This document shows, piece after piece, positions 8,194-16,542 of a DNA stretch of 64,000 nt. The stretch spans positions 6,323,001 to 6,387,000 of the forward strand of contig NZ_CP145605.1 of NCBI RefSeq assembly GCF_036884255.1, in the 5' to 3' direction. A model generated the notes under the pieces. That model did no database searches and was not told the DNA's origin. It saw only the letters and a program-made list of their open reading frames with translations. The DNA comes from Paenibacillus tundrae. Lineage in GTDB: Bacteria; Bacillota; Bacilli; Paenibacillales; Paenibacillaceae. How positions within the stretch are numbered: the stretch's first letter is position 1; the number at the start of each line of letters is the position of its first letter. Position numbers and translations under genes: made by a program.

Positions 8194-9645
8194 ATGTATT
8201 CCGATCTACAATTGACGGACGACCGCCCTGTATATATACAAGTTAAAGATTATATGAAGCGACTCATACTCAAAGGCGGCCTACAGGCAGACCAGAAGCT
8301 TCCTTCGACCCGAGAACTGAGCACGCTTATGCGTGTAAGCCGCAGTACCGTTCTGCTCGCATATGCCGAGCTTGAAGAGGAAGGGCTGATCTATGCAGTT
8401 AAGGGCAAAGGGAACTATGTCAGTGCTGCGGTGGATACACCAGAGTCAGCTTCGGGTTGGACGCTGGACTGGAACAATCATGTTAGCGACTATGCAATCC
8501 AGGCAGAGCAATACGATCTGATGAAGCATGGTTCTGGTGCCGAACGTGGAGAAATCTCGTTCACCAGCATTGCTCCAGATGAGAAGCTGTTCGATCTGCA
8601 CAATGTGAAGAGGGCTTTCCTCGATCGGATGTCACTTGAAGGTGAAGTGCTCCTGAATTACGGATATGCTCAAGGATATCGTCCCCTTATGAAGTATCTA
8701 CGGCAGTATATGGAGAACAAGGGTGTGGATCTGAGCGGCAAGGACATCCTCATAACGAATGGGTTCACGGAAGGATTCGACCTTGTGCTTGGTGCCCTTC
8801 GCAAAAAAAGCGGTAGAGCGTTATGTGAGAATCCCACCCACCACACGGCAATCAAAAACCTAAAGCTTCATAATTTTCACCTTACCGGCGTGGAAATGGA
8901 GCCAGATGGTCTTCATCTAGGGCAACTGGAACAGGAACTGATGAAGCACTCATATGATCTCGCTTATCTGGTACCTTCCTACCATAACCCAACGGGCATC
9001 GTCACATCACCCGCCAAACGGGCTGAAATTATTCGCTTAATGAATCAATATCACGTTCCCATGATCGAGGATGGGTTCAATGAAGAGCTTCGCTACTCTG
9101 GCTCACACGTCTCTCCCCTCATCGCCAGCATGGGCAAGGGTAATGGACTGGTGTATCTCGGTAGCTTCTCCAAGGTGCTCTTTCCAGGACTACGCGTCGG
9201 TTGGATCATCGCAGATGCTGCATTGATTGATTATCTGGAAAGTATGAAACGGGCTCGGAGCATTCATACCTCAACGCTGGATCAATCCTTGCTCTATCAG
9301 TATCTGAGCAATGGTAATTTCGATAAATATCTGAAGCGCGCTCGGGCCGAATATAAACGCAAATATGAGCTGGTTGTTCGCTGCTTGCGCCAGCATCTCC
9401 CCATGTGCCGTATTTCCGGCGAAGGGGGACTGCACTTATTTGTACAGTTTCCAGCAGCGTTTCGAACAAGGGATCTACTTGCTGCCTGCAAACTAAAAGG
9501 AGTCACCTTCACACCTGGAGATACCTTCTATCTGGAACCCGGACAGGGACTGAACACGATGCGTCTAGGCTTCTCCAGAGTGAGCGATGATAACATACGC
9601 AAAGGTATTCGGATCATAGGTGAGACGGCAAGAACGATGCAGTGA
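8194..9645 (+). CDS. ddlR: MocR-family (GntR-aminotransferase) regulator, DdlR-like
   Basis: 483 residues. Residues 1-75 are a GntR winged helix (KLPSTRELSTLMRVSRSTV). Residues about 110-480 are a fold-type I aminotransferase-like domain with the PLP lysine at about 327 in GSFSKVLFPGLRVGW. MocR proteins use PLP to sense amino compounds and rarely act as enzymes. The next gene, 56 bp downstream on the same strand, encodes D-Ala-D-Ala ligase. Brevibacillus DdlR is a known MocR activator of ddl, so this is probably the same regulatory pair, although here the genes are in tandem. The symbol is inferred from context. Confidence 0.8.
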   Translation: MYSDLQLTDDRPVYIQVKDYMKRLILKGGLQADQKLPSTRELSTLMRVSRSTVLLAYAELEEEGLIYAVKGKGNYVSAAVDTPESASGWTLDWNNHVSDYAIQAEQYDLMKHGSGAERGEISFTSIAPDEKLFDLHNVKRAFLDRMSLEGEVLLNYGYAQGYRPLMKYLRQYMENKGVDLSGKDILITNGFTEGFDLVLGALRKKSGRALCENPTHHTAIKNLKLHNFHLTGVEMEPDGLHLGQLEQELMKHSYDLAYLVPSYHNPTGIVTSPAKRAEIIRLMNQYHVPMIEDGFNEELRYSGSHVSPLIASMGKGNGLVYLGSFSKVLFPGLRVGWIIADAALIDYLESMKRARSIHTSTLDQSLLYQYLSNGNFDKYLKRARAEYKRKYELVVRCLRQHLPMCRISGEGGLHLFVQFPAAFRTRDLLAACKLKGVTFTPGDTFYLEPGQGLNTMRLGFSRVSDDNIRKGIRIIGETARTMQ

Positions 9646-9701
9646 TGCATGGTTTGGTTGAATGTAGTTGATAAAATTCGATGGATTGGAGAGGATTACG
9701 C

Positions 9702-10622
9702 ATGAAGGTTGGCGTCATCATGGGTGGAACATCTTCGGAGCGGGATATTTCCCTGCTTACCGGACAGGAGATGATCACGCACCTGGATCCACAGAAGTAT
9801 GAAGTTGTCCCCGTTGTCATCAATAACAAGCGGGAGCTCATTGAAAAGTCCGCAGGACTGGATATCGCGTTACTCGCTCTACATGGCAAATACGGTGAGG
9901 ATGGCACCATTCAGGGCACCCTCGATTCACTAGGTATTCCCTATACAGGCTGTGGTGTGCTTGCAAGTAGTGTCTGCATGGATAAGGATATCTCCAAGCG
10001 AATTATGCAGCAAGCCGGTGTGCCCACGGTAGAATGGGTGCAAATCAGTGATCTGGAGGAGCTATCCTCCACAACCGTGACGCAGCTATCCTATCCTGTG
10101 GTCGTGAAGCCTAACTCTGGTGGCTCCAGCATTGGCACGCAGATTGTACGTGAACCCAGTGCACTTCGTGACGCTACTGAGGCAGCACTTGCTTGGGATG
10201 ATACGGTGATGATCGAGCAATATATTGAGGGTGAAGAGATTACATGTGCAATACTGGATGGCACCATGCTGCCTGTCATCTCAATCCGGTCAAGCGGAGC
10301 GTTCTTCGACTACTCCTCCAAGTACGATGATGGCGGCGCCGAGGAACGCATTGTTCAATTACCTGCCGATATCCATAAACATGTGGAGGCTGCTGCATTA
10401 ACCTGTTATCGCGTGTTAAAGTGCAGCGTCTATGCACGTGTGGACATGATTATCCGAGATGGCATGCCTTATGTGCTTGAGGTCAATACACTTCCTGGGC
10501 TCACTCGAAATAGTCTGTTGCCTAAGAGTGCAGACGCTGCCGGTATCTCTTTTGCCAAACTACTCGACTCCATTATTGAACTCTCACTGCAACAACGGCG
10601 AAAAGAGGCGAAGAGCGGATGA
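9702..10622 (+). CDS. ddl: D-alanine--D-alanine ligase
   Basis: ATP-grasp ligase that makes D-Ala-D-Ala for peptidoglycan precursors in the cytoplasm. 306 residues, the usual bacterial length. Visible signatures are VIMGGTSSERDISLLTG near the start, LHGKYGEDGTIQG (ligase signature 1), VVKPNSGGSSIG in the ATP-grasp and LEVNTLPGLTRNSLLPKSA at the C-terminus. An ATG at 9681 is in frame, but GGAGAGG precedes the ATG at 9702 by 7 nt, so 9702 is chosen. It follows the MocR regulator and overlaps the next gene by 4 nt (ATGA). Confidence 0.93.
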   Translation: MKVGVIMGGTSSERDISLLTGQEMITHLDPQKYEVVPVVINNKRELIEKSAGLDIALLALHGKYGEDGTIQGTLDSLGIPYTGCGVLASSVCMDKDISKRIMQQAGVPTVEWVQISDLEELSSTTVTQLSYPVVVKPNSGGSSIGTQIVREPSALRDATEAALAWDDTVMIEQYIEGEEITCAILDGTMLPVISIRSSGAFFDYSSKYDDGGAEERIVQLPADIHKHVEAAALTCYRVLKCSVYARVDMIIRDGMPYVLEVNTLPGLTRNSLLPKSADAAGISFAKLLDSIIELSLQQRRKEAKSG

Positions 10623-11077
10623 GTACAGATATTACGATAAGGCACAGCTCTCCGGATGATCTTCCAGATTTGGTCACTCTCATGGATCAGCTTGGGTATC
10701 CAACAACGTATGCAGATATGCTAGAGCGCTATACCTATCTTGCTTCAGATCCTAGTTATACGACACTGGTGGCGGAGTTACACGGGCGAGCAGTAGGTAT
10801 GATCGGATTGCAGACATTCTATATGTATGAGCAAAGTGGTCGCCATTGTCGCATTGCAGCTCTGGTCATTCATAAGCAATATAGAGGCTCCGGTATCGGC
10901 CGACAACTCATTCAAGCTGCGGAACATTGGGCATCTGCTCAGGGTATCGAAACAGTTTCTCTGAACAGCGGCAATCGACCAGAGCGCCAGGTTGCTCATG
11001 AGTTTTATGCACAGATGGGTTATACGGCTGGGAGCACTGGATTTAGCAAAAGGCTTCAAATGTTACAACACACGTAA
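10619..11077 (+). CDS. GNAT family N-acetyltransferase
   Basis: 152-residue single-domain GCN5-related acetyltransferase. The acetyl-CoA loop is in VIHKQYRGSGIGRQLIQAAEHWA, fitting the family pattern R/Q-x-x-G-x-G/A, and the C-terminal part has FYAQMGYTA. The start overlaps the ddl stop by 4 nt, so the two are translationally coupled and the product may modify an amino compound related to cell-wall metabolism. That link is inference from position only; the substrate is unknown. Confidence 0.85.
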   Translation: MSTDITIRHSSPDDLPDLVTLMDQLGYPTTYADMLERYTYLASDPSYTTLVAELHGRAVGMIGLQTFYMYEQSGRHCRIAALVIHKQYRGSGIGRQLIQAAEHWASAQGIETVSLNSGNRPERQVAHEFYAQMGYTAGSTGFSKRLQMLQHT

Positions 11078-11106
11078 GTGTATCGTTCATTTTTTGAATA
11101 ATAAAA

Positions 11107-11144
11107 AAAAGACCTTCCCCCATTATTACTGGAGAAGGTCTTTT
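11107..11144. terminator. Bidirectional terminator between GNAT gene and stalk lipoprotein gene
   Basis: AAAGACCTTC pairs with GAAGGTCTTT around a 16-nt loop, with A residues before and T residues after. It lies in the 79-bp gap between convergent genes and can end both transcripts. Confidence 0.85.
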
Positions 11145-11156
11145 GCTTCTTAACAC

Positions 11157-12692
11157 TTATGGACGTACGATGTAAATCCAACCTGTTTCTTTTTCCTTGT
11201 CTACTGTTGCTCCCAGAGCTTCAGCTACAAAGCGAAGTGGAACATAGGTTGTGCCGTTTTTGTTCACATAAGCTGGGTGAGTTAGGTTGACTTCCTCACC
11301 TGCGACGATGGCTTGGTTAGAGCCTACTGTCAGTACAATTTCGTTGCCTGTGATATCGTCAATAACAACGATCTTATCAGAACCTTTTGTCCATTTTACC
11401 TCCGCATCCAATTCCTCAGACAAGTAACGAAGCGGGACAAATGTTATATTTTTCTCAGTCACGACACCAAAGTACTCATCCTCTGGCATCAACATCACAT
11501 GTTTATTCGTAATGCTCATTTCATCCTTTAACAACTGATACATCACTGAATTTGAATCGAAATTACGCAGCATGGTACCTGGAGTGATCTCTGTTGTCAT
11601 AATATCGAGTACGCCCGCAGATGTATCTACTGCATCCACAGTCACGTCGCCGCCAATATTCCACTGCTCACTGTCCCCTGATACGGTCACAGATTGAAGT
11701 GGCAGGTCTTGGGATGCTGGCAATGCTACCTTCATCTCAAAATTCTGTTTACGAACATCGAGTTTGCTGTCTAGGAAGTAGTCGAGTACCAGCTTGGTTT
11801 CTGTACCAAACACCGTTTTCAGCTCAGGCGTCTCGGTCAACAGCTTATCCAGCTCCTGATCATAACTCACCAGAATCTCGTCGAGACCTGTCTTCACCAT
11901 CGCGTACATGGAAGCAACAGCAACTTCCTTGGATTCAGGAATCATTGCATTCAAATCAACGCCATCGGTAGGCTCTGTCAGATTCACGGCTGCGATAATC
12001 GGAACGATCACATCATACAGATCACCAATCAGGTCTTTCAGGCCTTGCTCATCCTTCGCTACACTTTCCAAGAACGGCTTCACCATTGCGAGCAATTCCT
12101 CACCGGTAATCTCCATGTGCAATTTCGAGAGACTTAGCGTTTCACCGTTTACGGACTCCTGCACGGGTGTTACCGAAATGTTTTTGGGATTAGACAGATG
12201 CTTCATTACAAAAGAAAGCAATTTAGGAGAAAGCTCTTCAATCTGCTTCTCAAGTGCCTCCGTATCGATCATGAGCAGGTCATCCTGTCCCTCAAGTGAC
12301 TCCAGAGATATGTAAAGAGGCTTCTGTGCTCCTTCCATATCAATCACCATTTCCTTCTCGTTCATGGAGAGATGGAAAGGCAACTTCTTCCCATGAAAAC
12401 CAACTGCACCTTCGACGGATGCAGTGCTTGTGTCTTTCACTTTGGCATCACTAATATCTAGAGAAATAGAGTTAATAAGCTCAATCATTTCAAGGTCTTT
12501 AGCAGTTGCCAGCTCTGTTGCTGGTTCAATGTTAATTTTCAGTGATTGTTTGGATTCAACGGACTTCACCGTTGTGCTCTGAGCCATTGCTTTGCTAATA
12601 TCAACCCCGCCTACAGCCTGACATCCCGTAAGCGCAACCATCATTAAAACAAGCGGCACGGCGATCCATTTAGCTAACCTTCGATTCTTAAT
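11157..12692 (-). CDS. Lipoprotein with C-terminal copper-amine-oxidase-like (stalk) domain; probable AUU start
   Basis: Secreted lipoprotein. The last 100 or so residues carry two stalk-domain repeats (ITFVPLRYLSEELDAEVKW and TYVPLRFVAEALGATV), common in Paenibacillus surface proteins. The middle is a long region I do not recognise. The first in-frame usual start is GTG at 12659, but it has no ribosome site and would remove the basic n-region. The frame is open further upstream to ATT at 12690-12692, preceded by AAGGAGG with 7-nt spacing. Starting there gives 511 residues and a classic signal (KNRRLAKW, hydrophobic core, lipobox LTGC with Cys24). I therefore call an AUU start. Confidence 0.75.
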   Translation of the reverse strand: MKNRRLAKWIAVPLVLMMVALTGCQAVGGVDISKAMAQSTTVKSVESKQSLKINIEPATELATAKDLEMIELINSISLDISDAKVKDTSTASVEGAVGFHGKKLPFHLSMNEKEMVIDMEGAQKPLYISLESLEGQDDLLMIDTEALEKQIEELSPKLLSFVMKHLSNPKNISVTPVQESVNGETLSLSKLHMEITGEELLAMVKPFLESVAKDEQGLKDLIGDLYDVIVPIIAAVNLTEPTDGVDLNAMIPESKEVAVASMYAMVKTGLDEILVSYDQELDKLLTETPELKTVFGTETKLVLDYFLDSKLDVRKQNFEMKVALPASQDLPLQSVTVSGDSEQWNIGGDVTVDAVDTSAGVLDIMTTEITPGTMLRNFDSNSVMYQLLKDEMSITNKHVMLMPEDEYFGVVTEKNITFVPLRYLSEELDAEVKWTKGSDKIVVIDDITGNEIVLTVGSNQAIVAGEEVNLTHPAYVNKNGTTYVPLRFVAEALGATVDKEKETGWIYIVRP

Positions 12693-12774
12693 ATGATCTC
12701 CTCCTTCGAATAATACGGTTCACTCCTATTATGAAGGCTATAGGTAATTGTTGTAAACCAGATTAACAAAAAAA

Positions 12775-12812
12775 TGCCAAAAAGACCGGAAGAGATTTCC
12801 GATCTTTGTCAC
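12775..12812 (-). terminator. Terminator of the small acidic protein gene
   Basis: On the minus strand AAGATCGGAA pairs with TTCCGGTCTT (one G-U) around a 5-nt loop and is followed by a T-rich tract (TTTTTGGCATTTTTTT). It starts 34 bp after the stop of the gene at 12841-12981. Confidence 0.8.
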
Positions 12813-12840
12813 AATACTATATATCAGATAAGCTCTTCAC

Positions 12841-12981
12841 TTATGCTCCAGAGTTCTCATCGCTACCGCTGGTCGACTCTTCGTCTTCTGCAGTTACAGG
12901 CGTTTCGAATTGATCCGGTTCATCATCTTGAATGGCTTTGTTCTCTTCGTTCTCAGCATTCTGGTTCTGTTCTTGTGTCAT
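12841..12981 (-). CDS. Small acidic hypothetical protein (46 residues)
   Basis: Open frame of 46 codons starting MTQEQNQNAENEENK and ending in SDENSGA. It is very rich in Glu, Asp, Gln and Asn, with almost no hydrophobic residues, so it is probably soluble and disordered. A purine-rich stretch (GAGAGGGAATAGGAT) precedes the ATG and a good terminator follows the stop, which supports a real transcription unit. I do not recognise the family. It lies between the stalk lipoprotein gene (downstream) and the DUF1877 gene (upstream), both on the same strand. Confidence 0.6.
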   Translation of the reverse strand: MTQEQNQNAENEENKAIQDDEPDQFETPVTAEDEESTSGSDENSGA

Positions 12982-13083
12982 ATCCTATTCCCTCTCTTCT
13001 ACCGGATTTGTAGGTTAAGGCGTAAGCCTTATTTCTATCAATAACCCGAATATAGGCGGGTCAAACAGGTTACAGCTTCGCAC

Positions 13084-13551
13084 CTAGAAAATATAAAAGA
13101 CTATCCCGTTTCCGCTCCCAGCCGTCGCTTGGTATAATGCCTGAACCTCATCCAAGGTCTGAATGATCTCTTGAAATGTTGCCTCTTCATCCCAGCCTTC
13201 CATCACAGGATAGACGTCTTTATCCATCATGTCCTGTAAGCTGAAACGCGCCTTCAATTCATCGCGATCCAGTTGCTCCATCGCCATATAGGCTTCCAAT
13301 ACCTGTTCGTTCGTAAGTAGAAACAGATCCATATCCGAGTAATTCCCCAGATATTGCTCACCTGCAAGCGGCACCACGTAACCGAGAGGTGGCTCACCTT
13401 CTGCCATTTTCCCCGTCAACGTGAACTGCAACATCTGCCACACTTTATCAATATCAAGATCGACGGGGCAATCGTGTACACTGACTTCTCCCGCCTTGAT
13501 GGATTCAACTAATTCGTCGGTAACCACAACATATCTGCCGGACATTCCCAT
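13084..13551 (-). CDS. DUF1877 (YfbM-like) protein
   Basis: 155-residue soluble protein. The N-terminus MGMSGRYVVVTDELVESI, the segment LDIDKVWQMLQFTLTG and the following PLGYVVPLAGE match the DUF1877/YfbM pattern, whose function is unknown. The start has AGGAGGG 8 nt upstream. Members are often single genes near other small hypothetical genes and show no membrane segment or signal peptide, as here. It lies 51 bp downstream of the Ntn hydrolase gene, so it could be a third member of that operon. Confidence 0.75.
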   Translation of the reverse strand: MGMSGRYVVVTDELVESIKAGEVSVHDCPVDLDIDKVWQMLQFTLTGKMAEGEPPLGYVVPLAGEQYLGNYSDMDLFLLTNEQVLEAYMAMEQLDRDELKARFSLQDMMDKDVYPVMEGWDEEATFQEIIQTLDEVQALYQATAGSGNGIVFYIF

Positions 13552-13602
13552 AGCATTATCCCTCCTGAACGATGATTGCTCTTGTCCACCATTAACCTCG
13601 GT

Positions 13603-14607
13603 TCAGACACAAGAATCGGGATAATGAGCTATATGATGAATCAGTTCCTCGGAAATCTCCCATTGGAACACAGACGTTAATACAGGATCTCGGAAAAAGG
13701 AACGCACTGCTGCCATATTCAGCTCAGCCGAATAATCTTGGAAAACCAATGCTCTATGTGCTCCCCATCCCGTTTGCACATCTAATACTTGAGCAGGTGA
13801 AGACTTATCAAAGTTAAAATCCTTCAGTCGTATCTTTCCAATACAATTCGCGTGATTTCTAGTTGTTATATGAATCTCAGAATGTTCGAGATCATATACC
13901 AAAGAATAAACGGTGTCTGGACGGCTAGAGGAACCTAGCAGATCAAAAAGCTTCATTACGTTTCCAGCGTTTAGCATAGGACTCGTACTAGCAAGAGCGT
14001 CGTTGACCGTTTGGAGACGCTCCATCGAATTCCGCTCATAATCCGTCATAGATGCCCACTCACTCTGTCCTGCCTTCAAATCATGAATTGCATCACCGTA
14101 AGCTGTATTGGTAATCACAGCAAACGGTAACGGTCTGCGGTGCACAAACATCTGACCACTAATAAATTCAACGATGGCGTAATCTCCGCTACGATCCGCA
14201 ATTAAATAATGCAGTTGAGATGTAGCCTGGGCTATGCGAATATTTTCAACACATTTCAACGCTTCCTGAACCGTACGGCTAGTATCCAGAAGATACTGTA
14301 TCCACTGCAACTCACTTATTGCAGGACGCTCATCAACTGTTGGATATTCACTTGACCAAAGTGTTGTTTGTTCAACAACAAGACCCGCTTCATTTATTCC
14401 CCCATTCGGATTCTCTTTGCCTACCTGAGAGATAGCAAGACTGCCATAGACGGAGATCCAAGTTGCAGGAATTGAGGGCGGTGGCATCAAGGCTGTTTTG
14501 CTTAGTCCTCGTTGATTTGTAAACAGATAGACACCATCGTAGATAACATCCTGGTTTTTGCATACCCAAGTTGTTCCCTGTAATTGCAGTGTGAAAGCCG
14601 TGCTCAT
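13603..14607 (-). CDS. Choloylglycine-hydrolase-like (linear amide C-N) Ntn hydrolase with Ser at position 2
   Basis: 334 residues, the normal size for choloylglycine hydrolase/penicillin V acylase relatives that cut linear amides such as bile salts, acyl-amino acids or acyl-homoserine lactones. Recognisable elements are KNQDV near residue 17-21 (Asp20), LFTNQRGLSKTA, the oxyanion/loop segment NPNGGINEAGLVVE and AVITNTAY (Asn). The expected N-terminal nucleophile Cys2 is absent: the start reads MSTAF, putting Ser where the Cys should be. It overlaps the upstream XRE regulator by 4 nt (ATGA). It may use Ser as in penicillin G acylase, or be inactive. No signal peptide is visible. Confidence 0.75.
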   Translation of the reverse strand: MSTAFTLQLQGTTWVCKNQDVIYDGVYLFTNQRGLSKTALMPPPSIPATWISVYGSLAISQVGKENPNGGINEAGLVVEQTTLWSSEYPTVDERPAISELQWIQYLLDTSRTVQEALKCVENIRIAQATSQLHYLIADRSGDYAIVEFISGQMFVHRRPLPFAVITNTAYGDAIHDLKAGQSEWASMTDYERNSMERLQTVNDALASTSPMLNAGNVMKLFDLLGSSSRPDTVYSLVYDLEHSEIHITTRNHANCIGKIRLKDFNFDKSSPAQVLDVQTGWGAHRALVFQDYSAELNMAAVRSFFRDPVLTSVFQWEISEELIHHIAHYPDSCV

Positions 14608-15098
14608 TCCTTATCCTCCTCTCGTAGTAAACGTGCATCTCCAATAGCTGAGTTGCTTAATCTATTTACCAATTGCTCGTACTCCTGAAGTAACTGTTCA
14701 TCCGCTTGGTTAACAGCTGCTGTAAACTGAGTGATTAAGGCCTGTTTTCGTTTCTCCTCCTGTAGCTGAATGAGCTTTTGTCTAAGTGCCTCTTGTTCAG
14801 TTACGTCTCCCTCCTGCTCAAGCTGCTTCTTGATATAAATCATCTGTACCTGTACTTTGTTCTCTGGAGTGAGATCCCGTAAATAGTTTGTCTCATATAC
14901 GAGTACTGAAGAGTCTATTTGAAAAAATTGTGCAACTTGCTGTAGTCGATCTTGTGGGACTGGACGTCGTTTTTTGACCCAATCATTGAATTGTTGAGGC
15001 GTCATTCCGATTGTTTTACACAACTCGGTGTAAGATAACTGATGGACAAGCGCCAAGTATTGCAGAACCGTCATTGATGCCATATTCACTCGACTCAT
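14604..15098 (-). CDS. XRE-type helix-turn-helix regulator with C-terminal coiled coil
   Basis: 164 residues. An HTH at about 15-60 (LSYTELCKTIGMTPQQFNDWVKKRRPVPQ) is followed by a long charged helical region likely to dimerise. It is translationally coupled to the downstream Ntn hydrolase gene. Two copies of a 15-bp palindrome surround its promoter, one between the -35 and -10 boxes, so it is probably an autorepressor of this operon. The ligand is unknown; the hydrolase may act on, or answer to, the same small molecule (inference). Confidence 0.85.
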   Translation of the reverse strand: MSRVNMASMTVLQYLALVHQLSYTELCKTIGMTPQQFNDWVKKRRPVPQDRLQQVAQFFQIDSSVLVYETNYLRDLTPENKVQVQMIYIKKQLEQEGDVTEQEALRQKLIQLQEEKRKQALITQFTAAVNQADEQLLQEYEQLVNRLSNSAIGDARLLREEDKE

Positions 15099-15112
15099 AT
15101 TACTCCCCCGTT

Positions 15113-15171
15113 GACGTATTTTATGTCACTTTCTTATTCTCATTATACAAACGACATATTATATGTCAATT
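15113..15171 (-). promoter_or_regulatory. Promoter with two operator-like palindromes for the XRE/Ntn hydrolase operon
   Basis: On the minus strand TTGACA and TATAAT (the latter at 15142-15147, with an extended TG) are separated by 16 bp. A perfect 7-1-7 palindrome, GACATAT-T-ATATGTC (15153-15167), sits between them. A degenerate copy, GACGTAT-T-TTATGTC (15113-15127), lies 40 bp away, just after the expected transcription start. This is the layout of an autorepressed promoter. Confidence 0.75.
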
Positions 15172-15290
15172 AATCTTTTTCATAAATTATATTCGCGGGT
15201 ATAACGTTATCAATGAATAACTAAACAGAGTAGTCTTCCCCAAGGTGAGAGCAAGCCCTAATCCAAACTATGAAGGAGGATGACAAGCAG

Positions 15291-15755
15291 ATGAAAAAGT
15301 TCGATTACGATCTGAATTACAAGGAGCTTGACCTGCGCAAGCAACCTGAACTGTATACCGTAGGACGCGGAGAGCAAGGTGTACTCATGGTTGAACCATA
15401 CAAAAGCGAGATCCTTCCGCATTGGCGGTTCAAAACACCAGAGATTGCAACCGAATCCTCGCAGAAGATCTATGCGCTCTTTTTGGAGTATAAAGAACAA
15501 GGAGATTTTGTGGGGATGGACATGGCTCGCAAGTTCCTTCAGATGGGGTACACCCGAGCCAGAAGATATACCAACCATAAAGGTGGACGCAAGTATTCGA
15601 AGGAAGATGGCTCCATTCTGCCGTATCAGAACGATAAGGTAAAAGCAGAGGCCGCAGCTATTTTCAAAGCACAATGGGAGATTGCCAAGTCTGATTCCGA
15701 TTATGTGCAAATGAAGAAGGAGCACCGGGAAAACTACGAACAAGCCGACGAGTAG
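15291..15755 (+). CDS. DUF4385 family protein
   Basis: 154-residue soluble protein, charged at both ends. The stretch YKSEILPHWRFKTPEIA and then DFVGMDMARKFLQMGYTRARRY is the conserved core I associate with DUF4385, a family without known function found in many bacteria and some phages. An ATG at 15270 is in frame but lacks a ribosome site. GGAGG at 15275-15279 precedes the ATG at 15291, so that start is preferred. It is divergent from the XRE regulator. Confidence 0.75.
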   Translation: MKKFDYDLNYKELDLRKQPELYTVGRGEQGVLMVEPYKSEILPHWRFKTPEIATESSQKIYALFLEYKEQGDFVGMDMARKFLQMGYTRARRYTNHKGGRKYSKEDGSILPYQNDKVKAEAAAIFKAQWEIAKSDSDYVQMKKEHRENYEQADE

Positions 15756-15936
15756 CCACCTGCCCCTATGTGGGATGTGATGCACTAACATGCCATGGAT
15801 TCATATTGAGTCTAACGAAGATGGGGCGTACAATGGGTCATAACAATATAGAATGAACTCAACAAGTAGCGAACTGACGTAGCAAACAATTGTACAGTTT
15901 CTCAAGCTTGCCTCATTCTTGGAAACAGGTGATGGA

Positions 15937-16395
15937 ATGATCGTATGGATTGCCGGGATCGCGGGAATCATTCTTCAAATTCTCTGCGCTGCCGCGTCTG
16001 GCACAGGGCTAGTTGTGGGATTTATATTTTTTCTGATCGGCTTCGGTGGCATGAAACGTGAAAATCAAACAGCGATCAAGCTATGGCTGAGTAAAGATAC
16101 GATGATGATTATAGGTACTATGCTGGTGGTACTTATTTTCTTCCTCATTGCATATTGGAATGTGAGATTAATGGGTGACACGTTGTTCCCAGGTCTGTTG
16201 GGATCACCGGTGCGAGATATTTCAGGCAAACAACTGCTCATCGCAGGTATCGCGAGTGCTAGCTGGACACTTCTTATGCTGTACTGGCTGTTACCCACCG
16301 TATTCGACTTCAAAGGACTGGGTCTTAAACCGCAATTGATTGCATTATGTGCGTCTGCGCTTAGCATCTTATTTGCGGCATTGCATATGGATTAA
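15937..16395 (+). CDS. Hypothetical integral membrane protein, about four TM segments
   Basis: 152 residues with hydrophobic segments near 3-22, 27-42, 58-78 and 105-145, short loops and few charges. I do not recognise a family. A TTG at 15919 is in frame, but AGGTG just before the ATG at 15937 favours the later start. It stands alone, about 180 bp after the DUF4385 gene, with a very strong terminator downstream. Confidence 0.6.
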   Translation: MIVWIAGIAGIILQILCAAASGTGLVVGFIFFLIGFGGMKRENQTAIKLWLSKDTMMIIGTMLVVLIFFLIAYWNVRLMGDTLFPGLLGSPVRDISGKQLLIAGIASASWTLLMLYWLLPTVFDFKGLGLKPQLIALCASALSILFAALHMD

Positions 16396-16430
16396 TGGAT
16401 TTAGTTGGTTTGTGCACCGCATGCAAACAA

Positions 16431-16482
16431 AAACAAGGAGCAGACTCACCGCACCGTACGGAAGAATCTGCTCCTTGTTTTA
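16431..16482. terminator. Bidirectional terminator
   Basis: A perfect 14-bp stem (AAACAAGGAGCAGA, 16431-16444, with 16467-16480) and a 22-nt loop, A-rich before and T-rich after. It serves the membrane protein gene on the plus strand and the luciferase-like gene on the minus strand. Confidence 0.88.
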
Positions 16483-16542
16483 TGCTCTATCATCTATCTA
16501 ACTTTAAGCTTATCTCAATAATACCTCATAGCTATCTGACTA

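Noticed and set aside
12774..13013. 79-codon plus-strand frame
   Set aside because: Runs antisense to the small acidic protein and through its terminator; no ribosome site.
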